The notes below the pieces were generated by a model. That model saw only the letters and a list, made by a program, of their open reading frames with translations, was not told the DNA's origin and made no database searches. Below are positions 6,731 through 12,670 of a DNA stretch of 13,450 nt, one piece after another. The stretch is from NCBI GenBank assembly GCA_004557245.1, contig SFEL01000029.1, positions 1 to 13,450 on the forward strand, read 5' to 3'. The DNA comes from Clostridiales bacterium (GTDB taxonomy: Bacteria; Bacillota; Clostridia; Christensenellales; CAG-138). Within the stretch, counting starts at the first letter, position 1. Every line of letters begins with the position of its first letter. The position numbers and the translations under genes were made by a program.

Positions 6731-7300
6731 ATGAAAAAGTGGGTATGTCCTGTTTGCGGTTATGTTCATGAGGGCGACGTCCCCCCGGCCGAGTGCCCTG
6801 TCTGCCACGTCAGCGGCGACAAGTTCCTGCTCCAGTCCGAGGAGAAGTCCTGGGCCGCCGAGCACGTTGTAGGCGTCGGTAAGGTCTTCGGTGACGATGT
6901 CCCCGAGGAGGTCCGCCAGGAGATCATCGACGGTCTGCGCGCCAACTTCGAGGGCGAGTGCTCCGAGGTGGGTATGTATCTGGCCATGGCCCGCGTGGCC
7001 CATCGTGAGGGCTATCCCGAGATCGGTATGTACTGGGAGAAGGCCGGTCTGGAGGAGGCCGAGCACGCCGCCAAGTTCGCCGAGCTGCTGGGCGAGGTCA
7101 TCACCGACAGCACCAAGAAGAACCTGCAGATGCGCGTGGATGCCGAGAACGGCGCTACCGCCGGCAAGTTCGAGCTGGCCAAGCTGGCGAAGAAGTACAA
7201 TCTGGACGCCATCCACGACACCGTCCATGAAATGGCCCGCGACGAGGCCCGCCACGGCAAGGCCTTTGAGGGTCTGCTGAACCGCTACTTCGGCAAGTAA
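6731..7300 (+). CDS. Reverse rubrerythrin (N-terminal rubredoxin plus diiron domain)
   Basis: A 189-residue protein with the domain order of clostridial reverse rubrerythrin. The N-terminal rubredoxin-like Fe site is formed by Cys 6, 9, 22 and 25 (CPVC and CPVC). A ferritin-like diiron four-helix bundle follows, with ligand motifs GECSEVGMY (Glu 76), LEEAEHAAK (Glu 108/109, His 112) and DEARHGKAF (Glu 172, His 175). Known members reduce hydrogen peroxide, and in Clostridium acetobutylicum also support oxygen reduction, using electrons from NADH via rubredoxin reductase. It would act in the cytoplasm in oxidative-stress defence of an anaerobe. ATG 6731 is chosen because TTGGAGG (6716-6722) is the ribosome binding site, not an in-frame TTG start. 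Codon use is highly biased, as expected for an abundant protein. It is monocistronic. Confidence 0.93.
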   Translation: MKKWVCPVCGYVHEGDVPPAECPVCHVSGDKFLLQSEEKSWAAEHVVGVGKVFGDDVPEEVRQEIIDGLRANFEGECSEVGMYLAMARVAHREGYPEIGMYWEKAGLEEAEHAAKFAELLGEVITDSTKKNLQMRVDAENGATAGKFELAKLAKKYNLDAIHDTVHEMARDEARHGKAFEGLLNRYFGK

Positions 7301-7328
7301 GCAAAACCGCGCCAACACCGGCTTTTTG

Positions 7329-7362
7329 AAAGAGGAGAGGGATGTTCCCTCTCCTCTTTTTT
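7329..7362 (+). terminator. Rho-independent terminator after rubrerythrin
   Basis: AAAGAGGAGAGGGA (7329-7342) pairs perfectly with TCCCTCTCCTCTTT (7346-7359) around a 3-nt loop and runs into a T6 tract, 29 nt past the stop codon. It is a textbook intrinsic terminator and the last clearly chromosomal feature before the accessory region. Confidence 0.92.
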
Positions 7363-7390
7363 GGTTGTGTCGGCGGGTGCCGGTGAGGGG

Positions 7391-7469
7391 AAAGGTGGCA
7401 TAAAAGTGGCAGTTTTTCCGCCGGTGAAGCCCCGTCCAATCCCAAAAGTGGATACTCAAAAAGTGGATA
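7391..7469. repeat. Short AAAGTGG direct repeats at the core/accessory boundary
   Basis: AAAAGTGGATA occurs at 7444-7454 and 7459-7469 (period 15). Related AAAGGTGGCA (7391-7400) and AAAGTGGCA (7403-7411) lie just upstream with period 12. The block sits where base composition falls from GC-rich to AT-rich. It could be an element end, a recombinase or transposase binding array, or chance. The rest of 7363-7637 holds no gene I can support. Confidence 0.45.
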
Positions 7470-7637
7470 TTTTTAGTATAAGCGCAAAGGTGTTCAGGAA
7501 ACAAGAGATTGGAACGTTTTTGAACATCTTATATCATATTTTTTAATCCAAAAGCAAGTGAAGACAACACAGAGCATCTCTAAAAAAGAACTAAGATTAT
7601 AGGTTGAAACTACATCAAAAATAAGTGAAAACGATTT

Positions 7638-7678
7638 TACTCCTCTGCTATATTATGGCAGAGGAGTATTGCTATAAT
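7638..7678 (+). promoter_or_regulatory. Extended -10 promoter with upstream hairpin
   Basis: TACTCCTCTGC (7638-7648) and GCAGAGGAGTA (7658-7668) form a perfect 11-bp stem with a 9-nt loop. Directly after it lies TGCTATAAT (7670-7678), an extended -10 box with no good -35 box. The leader to the ATG at 7782 is about 100 nt and contains a GTGAG/CTCAC pair near 7690-7713. This promoter probably drives the three genes at 7782-9568. Confidence 0.55.
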
Positions 7679-7781
7679 ACAGACAGAAAGTGAGAGATGA
7701 AACAAGACCTCACGAAACAATAAATAAGGGCGGCGGCCTGTGAAATACGCAAGATGCCAAGAGCATCAGAAAGGAACTACC

Positions 7782-8300
7782 ATGACGAAGAACACCACCT
7801 CCACCGAGCGTTTCACCATTGATTTCATCAGCAAGAAGATTATTGGAACTCAGGCCAGCTTCAACAAGGCAAGTAAGGGAACTGGTGAAATCTATGAAGA
7901 ACTGGCCTCCAAGATTGCCAGACATCCGAATTTCGAGGTTGCTGTTAAAGAACAGAAGAAGTACATTACCAAGGCAAAGAGAACTTATGATGGAATGGAT
8001 TTCAAGTTTATGGAAGCGTATATTGCTACTCAGAGAATTGCTGAACAGCTTATGAAAGAATACGAGGCCGTTAAAGCAATGGCAAAAGCATCCAACACCA
8101 GCGTTTATCCCTTCACGAAAAAATGGTTTTTGGGTGAGTTTGACCCCGAAAAAAAGGGGTTTGATATGAAGAAGGCAAACGAAGAAATCTCTACTCATCG
8201 TATTGCGAGTGCAATTCTCGACGTGCCATGCGATGACGATGAAACAGCCGAGGATGAAAAAAATGAAACCGAGCCCGCCGAGCTGGGCAAAGCGTCTTAA
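7782..8300 (+). CDS. Unknown accessory protein, first of a paralogue pair
   Basis: A 172-residue, mostly helical, lysine- and glutamate-rich protein with no signal peptide or membrane segment. The central region (about residues 70-122) has MEAYIATQRIAEQLMKEYEA followed by YPFTKKWFLGEFDP, and the tail is very acidic (DDDETAEDEKNE). It resembles the next gene at a low level: both have an F-x-x-DF start, a P-hydrophobic-V segment, an ME-x-x-I ... AE ... K-x-Y helix, a (K/R)-x-WF motif and a charged tail. ATG 7782 follows GAAAGGA by about 8 nt; a GTG at 7740 would add 14 residues but has no good ribosome binding site. I do not recognise the family. Its place at the head of an element operon with a DNA-binding protein suggests a maintenance or regulatory role, which is inference only. 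Confidence 0.8.
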   Translation: MTKNTTSTERFTIDFISKKIIGTQASFNKASKGTGEIYEELASKIARHPNFEVAVKEQKKYITKAKRTYDGMDFKFMEAYIATQRIAEQLMKEYEAVKAMAKASNTSVYPFTKKWFLGEFDPEKKGFDMKKANEEISTHRIASAILDVPCDDDETAEDEKNETEPAELGKAS

Positions 8301-8322
8301 TTGATTTCAGGAGGACACAAAA

Positions 8323-8838
8323 ATGAACGCTTACAATGTTGATTTTGCCAAGATGACCATTACCATTACCGCAGATTTTGCCAAGAAGATGAACGACCCC
8401 ACCAGCAGAGAATATCAGGCCATTAGCCAGTTCCTCAAGGATTTTCCCACTATGAAGGTTGTCAATCGCACCCACCGCACCCCCAGCAAGTATGTTTCTA
8501 AAAAGACGGGACAAAAGTCCAAATGCAATCCCTACAAAAAGCTCACATACAAGAATATGGAGAGTTTCATTAACGGCCTGCCTGACGCAGAGCAATACTT
8601 GAAGTCATATAACTTCTTGAAAGATTGCGGTGGCCTGACTGCCCCCTCACATTACGCAATTATCAGGCGTTGGTTTGTAGACCAATTTCCTAAGTATTAC
8701 GAGAACCCAATTTTCTACCTCTACAACAAGGTTGCCGTGATTGATTGTAGCTCTTACTTGAAAACGACCCAAGAGAAAGCCGCAGAAGCGGAGAGCAAAG
8801 AACAGACCTCCGCCGAAGAACCGAAGAAAATCGCTTAA
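8323..8838 (+). CDS. Unknown accessory protein, second of a paralogue pair
   Basis: A 171-residue soluble protein starting 22 nt after the previous gene, with AGGAGG at 8309-8314 before its ATG. The N-terminus (YNVDFAKMTITITADFAKKM) and centre (YKNMESFINGLPDAEQYLKS, then YAIIRRWFVDQFPKYYEN) line up with the preceding protein. The middle (about residues 45-75) is strongly basic (RTHRTPSKYVSKKTGQKSK), which could contact nucleic acid. The tail is charged and rich in Glu, Ala and Lys. The two genes look like an ancient duplication retained as a pair. No enzymatic motif is visible and I cannot assign a function. The transcript then enters a long inverted repeat before the next gene. Confidence 0.8.
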   Translation: MNAYNVDFAKMTITITADFAKKMNDPTSREYQAISQFLKDFPTMKVVNRTHRTPSKYVSKKTGQKSKCNPYKKLTYKNMESFINGLPDAEQYLKSYNFLKDCGGLTAPSHYAIIRRWFVDQFPKYYENPIFYLYNKVAVIDCSSYLKTTQEKAAEAESKEQTSAEEPKKIA

Positions 8839-8843
8839 TAGTT

Positions 8844-8903
8844 TTAAGTCAGACATTTAACAGCAATAATAAAAAGAGAACTGTTGTTAAATGCCTGACT
8901 TAA
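8844..8903. repeat. 19-bp inverted repeat ahead of the winged-helix gene
   Basis: TTAAGTCAGACATTTAACA (8844-8862) and TGTTAAATGCCTGACTTAA (8885-8903) are complementary at 18 of 19 positions with a 22-nt loop. The right arm ends just before the AAGAAGGAG ribosome binding site (8904-8912) of the next gene. It is not followed by a T-run on the plus strand. It could be an operator bound by the downstream DNA-binding protein, a translation-controlling hairpin, or an origin-type element. Confidence 0.7.
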
Positions 8904-8917
8904 AGAAGGAGAAGAAT

Positions 8918-9568
8918 ATGTTAGAAATTAGGCCTTACCCCTATGCGGAGTTATCGCAGATGATGGGAACGCACGACCCTGAGGGAATTAGTAGAAGATT
9001 AGATCGATGGGGTGTTGCCTTTACCGAGGACGGAAGAAAACCCCAGATTACATATAATATTGAGAAAATATCCGACCCGTTCAAGGTGTATTGTATGCTT
9101 GACCTCAATTATGCCCCGCAGACAAACTTTACGAAGTTGGCATACTTTTTCTATTACTTTCTCAATGACGATGATTTCCAGAGGTTGCCGGATGAACGTT
9201 TAGAAGTGTTGATGAGGGAGCGAGACCATCCGGTTAGCAGGCAAACCATAGCCAACTATTTCAGGCGGTTGGAAGACATTGACCTGATAAGTCGCAACGG
9301 CGGGGACTATCATTATTACTTTGCCAGAAAAGCCAATTTGCGTGAGGCTACAAGAGAAGAATACAGTCGAGCGTGGCGAGAGTATTGGCAGGCGAAAGAA
9401 GATGGGTATTCCTCACGGGAAGCGCTTTCAATGATGTGCTATCAATACGGAGGCATAGCCAGAAAGCAGGCTATTATAGACCTGAACGGTATCTATATGA
9501 ATACGTTCAATGACATCAACGATATGGTGTGCCAGCGTATTCAGGCGGAGATAGACAATAATGGTTAA
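8918..9568 (+). CDS. Putative winged-helix DNA-binding protein (replication or regulatory type)
   Basis: A 216-residue soluble protein. Two DNA-binding-like modules can be seen. The N-terminal YAELSQMMGTHDPEGISRRL (9-28) resembles a helix-turn-helix. Residues about 96-137, with VSRQTIANYFRRLEDIDLIS followed by a short tyrosine-rich YHYYFA strand, have the shape of a winged helix with wing. The C-terminal third is helical (TREEYSRAWREYWQAKEDGY). This resembles primary replication proteins and replisome organisers of phages and plasmids in arrangement, but I cannot name a family. ATG 8918 is chosen because AAGAAGGAG lies just upstream; an in-frame ATG at 8891 sits inside the inverted repeat and lacks a site. 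Flanking folded DNA on both sides is consistent with a protein that binds its own locus. Confidence 0.7.
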   Translation: MLEIRPYPYAELSQMMGTHDPEGISRRLDRWGVAFTEDGRKPQITYNIEKISDPFKVYCMLDLNYAPQTNFTKLAYFFYYFLNDDDFQRLPDERLEVLMRERDHPVSRQTIANYFRRLEDIDLISRNGGDYHYYFARKANLREATREEYSRAWREYWQAKEDGYSSREALSMMCYQYGGIARKQAIIDLNGIYMNTFNDINDMVCQRIQAEIDNNG

Positions 9569-9571
9569 ACC

Positions 9572-9681
9572 ATCTATCGACATTTTCATATTTATATGAA
9601 AATGTCAGCGATGCGAACACTCGCACAAGACCCGTCCGCAAGCGGGCGGGTCAATGTGTGTTCGCATCGTTGGAATAGATA
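9572..9681 (+). ncRNA. Candidate structured RNA or folded DNA site, three-way junction
   Basis: Three nested or adjacent stems: ATCTAT (9572-9577) with ATAGAT (9676-9681) closes the element; GACATTTTCATA (9579-9590) with TATGAAAATGTC (9595-9606) is a perfect 12-bp hairpin with a TTTA loop; CGATGCGAACAC (9609-9620) with GTGTTCGCATCG (9658-9669) is a perfect 12-bp stem, continued after an asymmetric internal loop by GACCCGTCCGC (9629-9639) with GCGGGCGGGTC (9642-9652), 11 bp with one G-T pair and a 2-nt loop. It lies between the winged-helix gene and a 35-codon ORF. A riboregulator, transfer origin, replication origin or recombination site are all possible; no known RNA family was matched. Confidence 0.55.
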
Positions 9682-9696
9682 GAGAGGAGCAGACCA

Positions 9697-9804
9697 ATGG
9701 TAAAGTATCAGAAGCAGGTGCCGGAATACTATAAAGGGATGTATCAGGATGGCTACACCCCAGAGCAAATTTTAGATGCCATACATCGGAAAATATATCG
9801 GTAG
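9697..9804 (+). CDS. 35-residue small protein
   Basis: ATG 9697 follows GAGAGGAG (9682-9689) by 7 nt, directly after the folded region. The product is tyrosine- and charge-rich: QVPEYYKGMYQDGYTPEQ, then an amphipathic helix ILDAIHRKIYR. Reading sense, ribosome binding site and a GYTPEQIL-type helix start make it a credible gene despite its size. It may be expressed under control of the upstream structure. I do not recognise a family; a small DNA-binding, regulator-partner or anti-restriction-like role are all open. Confidence 0.6.
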   Translation: MVKYQKQVPEYYKGMYQDGYTPEQILDAIHRKIYR

Positions 9805-9875
9805 GCCACAGAGAAAGAAAGCCAAGTTGATGAAATTGGTGCCATTCAAATCAATAGCGTGGTGAGGATACAGAA

Positions 9876-9929
9876 GTGAGCAGACGAGAAGATAAAGAGA
9901 AAAAAGAGAAGAAAAAGAAACGCCAGTAA
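9876..9929 (+). CDS. Possible 17-residue lysine-rich peptide
   Basis: GTG 9876 opens an ORF for a peptide made almost entirely of Lys, Glu and Arg, ending KKKKRQ. A weak GTGAGGAT lies 6-13 nt upstream. It ends 25 nt before the next real gene. It could be a leader peptide for that gene or only purine-rich spacer. The rest of 9805-9954 shows nothing else I can support. Confidence 0.25.
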   Translation: MSRREDKEKKEKKKKRQ

Positions 9930-9954
9930 TCTCGATTAAAGGAGGTCCTTTGCT

Positions 9955-10740
9955 TTGAAGTTTTGTAATTTTCTCCTTCGCGTTGATGGCACTCGGGAGG
10001 CTTCGATGGATGATTTTCAGCAAGTTCTTAAAGTGGGCCTCCGAACATACAAACCTGATCGCCAGAAGTATTTGTATTCTATCGAAATGGACATCATCGA
10101 AGGACGATATTTCTGGATGGCTTGTGATTATGATGATGCTGTTCGATTCAGGGATTATGTTATAAACAAGGAAACTGGCGAAAAAGAGCCTAATCCTCGG
10201 TCTAAAGAACAGATTGAGCCGCGACAACAGTTTTTTGCCTGCTATGACTGTAACACGCATTTCCTGTACCTAAATGATCCTACAAGGCGTAGCTTTTTGC
10301 AGCAATATCTTAGTGAAACACTTCAAAAGGACTTTCAAATCAATAACATCTATACTTCAGTAGATGAATTTTGCAGCAAAATAAAAACTATACGGGGATT
10401 TCAGTATACTCAGGTGGATAACCTATTTGGAAGGAGTAGCGATTTGTTCGCCCAAGTAGGAAATATCTGGGGACAGGATTTGCCGAGTAAAATTCAGTTA
10501 AAGGTTGCATATGGAGATATTCCAGTACATGGTGGCGGAAGGCAAATTATTGACGTTTTCAGCCGTCATAAAGGTGAGTTTGAAAATGTTGTAATTATCG
10601 GGAGCGACGACGCAGGAGTTGAGCATACTTTTGACTTCTCATCAGTATTAAAGCACCTCGTTATTTCTCCTGTGAAAGATGAAAATGAACATTTTGACCC
10701 CACAGAAGTGAGGAACCTTCTGTTGCGCGAACTGAGGTGA
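9955..10740 (+). CDS. Unknown soluble protein of a two-gene module
   Basis: A 261-residue cytosolic protein starting with TTG 9955, 9 nt after GGAGG (9941-9945; AAAGGAGG from 9938); no nearer ATG keeps the N-terminus. The first half looks alpha/beta (YLYSIEMDIIEGRYFWMAC; FFACYDCNTHFLYLNDPT at 93-110). The middle has a helical stretch (RRSFLQQYLSETLQKDFQIN), then SVDEFCSKIKTIRGFQYTQV and DNLFG. The C-terminal third has a beta-rich IQLKVAYGDIPVHGGG and VVIIGSDDAG. No transmembrane segment, nuclease or ATPase motif is evident. Its stop is 6 nt before a small multi-helix membrane gene, so the two products probably work together. Cytosolic protein plus small membrane protein is a layout shared with several phage-defence systems (Kiwa, for example), but I could not establish homology to any. 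Codon use is AT-rich compared with the core genes. Confidence 0.8.
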   Translation: MKFCNFLLRVDGTREASMDDFQQVLKVGLRTYKPDRQKYLYSIEMDIIEGRYFWMACDYDDAVRFRDYVINKETGEKEPNPRSKEQIEPRQQFFACYDCNTHFLYLNDPTRRSFLQQYLSETLQKDFQINNIYTSVDEFCSKIKTIRGFQYTQVDNLFGRSSDLFAQVGNIWGQDLPSKIQLKVAYGDIPVHGGGRQIIDVFSRHKGEFENVVIIGSDDAGVEHTFDFSSVLKHLVISPVKDENEHFDPTEVRNLLLRELR

Positions 10741-10746
10741 TTCCTT

Positions 10747-11199
10747 ATGTATAGGCGGCACAAAATACTTCTTCTTGTTTGCTTTGGTGGGATTTTTCTC
10801 ATAGCATTTTTCTTCAACTGGGAGTTTTATGCTGTTGCGGAAGCCGCTATCACCGTAGCATCCATTGCAATGGGCGTGTATATTGCAGCTGTATCAGCCC
10901 TCTTAGGAAGCCAGTATGCAAAAGACCTAAAAGGAAAAACGGACAAAGAGTACCCTACCAAAACTCTCTTGGGCGTTTTAGCAGACTATTTTCGCTTGGC
11001 AGGGATTGCGTGTGTCTTACTGATAATTATTAGTTGTGCATTTCTAATTCCCACCAATATGGATCTTTCCAGTAATTACTTGCTTTATCTTCTCAGATGT
11101 GGATCGGCATTCTCTTATGCGATTTTCGCTGCCAATATTCTATTACTCTGGCTTATCCTCATTTTTTTAGTTAATTCATTGGGGAAATCCGTAAAGTAA
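10747..11199 (+). CDS. Small four-helix membrane protein of a two-gene module
   Basis: A 150-residue membrane protein with four hydrophobic segments at about residues 6-24, 30-53, 84-102 and 118-143, and a charged cytoplasmic loop between helices 2 and 3 (KDLKGKTDKEYPTK). It starts 6 nt after the stop of the previous gene, and GAGGTGAT overlapping that stop (10733-10740) is its ribosome binding site, so translation is coupled. Size and topology are like small membrane effectors that pair with cytosolic sensors, such as those associated with SMODS or Kiwa systems, but no specific family signature was recognised. A phage-defence, toxin-like or transport role would all fit; function is unknown. 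The transcript ends at the terminator at 11274-11304. Confidence 0.8.
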   Translation: MYRRHKILLLVCFGGIFLIAFFFNWEFYAVAEAAITVASIAMGVYIAAVSALLGSQYAKDLKGKTDKEYPTKTLLGVLADYFRLAGIACVLLIIISCAFLIPTNMDLSSNYLLYLLRCGSAFSYAIFAANILLLWLILIFLVNSLGKSVK

Positions 11200-11204
11200 C
11201 TACA

Positions 11205-11222
11205 CCATGGTTATTTCCATGG
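11205..11222. repeat. Short inverted repeat of two CCATGG palindromes
   Basis: CCATGG (11205-11210), a 6-nt TTATTT loop and CCATGG (11217-11222), five bases after the membrane gene stop. It can fold as a 6-bp hairpin or act as two self-palindromes. No T-run follows, and its role is unknown. Apart from this and the terminator below, 11200-11367 shows no gene. Confidence 0.5.
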
Positions 11223-11273
11223 ATAGTGTTTGAAGCGCGCTTATCTCAGTAAATAAACACAACATTGATTCCG

Positions 11274-11304
11274 GGGCGGCAGGGCATTCTGCCGCCCTCT
11301 ATTT
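11274..11304 (+). terminator. Terminator of the two-gene module
   Basis: GGGCGGCAG (11274-11282) pairs perfectly with CTGCCGCCC (11289-11297) around a 6-nt loop, followed by TCTATTT. The stem is strong and the T-tract moderate. It separates the soluble/membrane gene pair from the recombinase. Confidence 0.8.
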
Positions 11305-11367
11305 ATGTTGGCAGCCCGATAGTTTTCGGTATGTCATAGAAATAATGGAAGATAAGGTGGTGATTCC

Positions 11368-11471
11368 GTGAAAAGTCAAAATTTACTGAAAAAGGAGGTG
11401 GTATGCCCATGCAGCGCAAAAGAATAATTGCGTTCTCGGTGCAGGAGGCAGGATATGGCCAAAACGCTTGA
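11368..11471 (+). other. Two overlapping mini-ORFs leading into the recombinase gene
   Basis: GTG 11368 (site AAGGTGG, 11355-11361) opens a 19-codon ORF to a stop at 11425-11427. ATG 11403 (site AAAGGAGG, 11391-11398) opens a 22-codon ORF, MPMQRKRIIAFSVQEAGYGQ plus two residues, to a stop at 11469-11471. The second overlaps the recombinase start at 11455 by 17 nt. Each has a ribosome binding site, so ribosomes could be handed from one to the next. They may be leader peptides or remnants of a longer gene. Confidence 0.4.
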
Positions 11472-12657
11472 TTCCAAAATGATTGAGGCCGAGCGGCAGA
11501 CCAGCAGCCGAGCTGAGCGCAGAGAACAAAAACGTCGCCAGATGCAGGACGAGATTTCCTATAATCAGCGCGGAAATGGTGTCATTGTCATCCCTCCGCA
11601 AAAACGGCGAGAAATTGCAGCGGAACCACCCAAACTCCGCGTTGCGGCATATTGCCGCGTCAGCACGCAGGAGGAACAACAGATCGGCAGTTTCGATATG
11701 CAGATTCACCATTTTACCAAGAGAATCGAAGCCAATCCGCAATGGGAACTGGTTGAAATCTATCAAGATGAAGGGATAAGTGCAACTACCGTAGAAAAGC
11801 GTCTGGGCTTTCAGAAAATGATTGCCGACGCGGTGGACGGAAAAATTGACTTGATCCTCACGAAAAGCATCAGCCGTTTTGGTAGGAATATCGTGGATAT
11901 TCTGGACAATCTGCGAACACTTTCTGCTCTGAATCCCCCTGTTTCCGTCGAGTTTGAAACGGAGGGAATTACCTATACCGGTGATGGACGGAATAACCTC
12001 CTGATCTCACTATTGGCTGCTCTGGCTGAAATGGAATCCCAACAAAAGAGCGAGGCAATTAAGGCTGGTATCCGCTGGCGCATGGCGGAGGGCATTTACA
12101 AGTTCTCTGTGCAGAACACGTTGGGCTTCTACCGTGACCACTTTGGGCGGTTGGTTATCGAACCTACCGAGGCAAGAATTGTTGAGTACATCTATGAAAG
12201 CTGCTTGGAGGGCGCAACGCCAGCGGAAATAGCTGCTGCCCTGACAGAGCAGGGGATCAAATCTCCCATGGGTAATGACCTCTGGTCTGCCGGTACTGTC
12301 CGCAGCATCCTCCGAAATGAGAAATACTGCGGTGATGCCTTGATGCAGAAAACCTATACCAAAGATTTCCGCACACACAAGTCGGTTAAAAACACGGACT
12401 TGAATATGTATTTCAAGGAAAACCATCACACAGCGATTATCAAAAAAGAGGATTGGATAACAGTACAGAAACTGCTGTCAGAGCGGCACAGCACGGCAAA
12501 ACGAGCTGCATTGCGTCGCCTGAGCAATCACTTCGTCGCATACCGCGTGAAAGATGGTCTTTTCAAGGGCTATCTGATCATGGACTCCCGATGGTCTTTT
12601 ATGGAACGTCAGGAGTTTATGAAAATCGTGGATGAGGCGCAGAACACAATGAAATGA
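11455..12657 (+). CDS. Serine recombinase (site-specific integrase/resolvase family)
   Basis: A 400-residue serine recombinase. After a 60-residue basic N-terminal extension the resolvase domain begins at LRVAAYCRVST with catalytic Ser 70 and Arg 68. It continues with DEGISATT, the ILTKSISRFGRN active-site helix, and LLAALAEMESQQKSEAIKAG, the start of the long E helix. The recombinase DNA-binding domain follows (about residues 200-330: ARIVEYIYESCLEGATPAEI, SAGTVRSILRNEKYCGD). The C-terminus is short, with no four-cysteine zinc ribbon or long coiled coil, so it is smaller than phage integrases of this class. Members of this type excise and integrate mobile elements in Firmicutes, often as two or three tandem copies; here only one is seen. 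ATG 11455 is preferred because AGGAGG (11443-11448) lies 6 nt upstream; a TTG at 11428 is in frame but unsupported. Confidence 0.92.
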   Translation: MAKTLDSKMIEAERQTSSRAERREQKRRQMQDEISYNQRGNGVIVIPPQKRREIAAEPPKLRVAAYCRVSTQEEQQIGSFDMQIHHFTKRIEANPQWELVEIYQDEGISATTVEKRLGFQKMIADAVDGKIDLILTKSISRFGRNIVDILDNLRTLSALNPPVSVEFETEGITYTGDGRNNLLISLLAALAEMESQQKSEAIKAGIRWRMAEGIYKFSVQNTLGFYRDHFGRLVIEPTEARIVEYIYESCLEGATPAEIAAALTEQGIKSPMGNDLWSAGTVRSILRNEKYCGDALMQKTYTKDFRTHKSVKNTDLNMYFKENHHTAIIKKEDWITVQKLLSERHSTAKRAALRRLSNHFVAYRVKDGLFKGYLIMDSRWSFMERQEFMKIVDEAQNTMK

Positions 12658-12670
12658 AAGGATTTTTACT

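Noticed and set aside
7391..7469. CRISPR array
   Set aside because: Repeats are only 8-11 nt with 1-4 nt or irregular spacing, and no cas genes are present.
5928..7504. Long minus-strand frames opposite truA and the rubrerythrin
   Set aside because: Shadow frames of two well-recognised genes; they cross promoters and terminators and show no domain.
7361..7546. 61-codon plus-strand frame after the rubrerythrin terminator
   Set aside because: It begins inside the terminator T-tract, has no ribosome binding site and runs across the direct repeats and composition shift.
9830..9865. 11-codon ORF MKLVPFKSIAW
   Set aside because: No ribosome binding site and too short to support.
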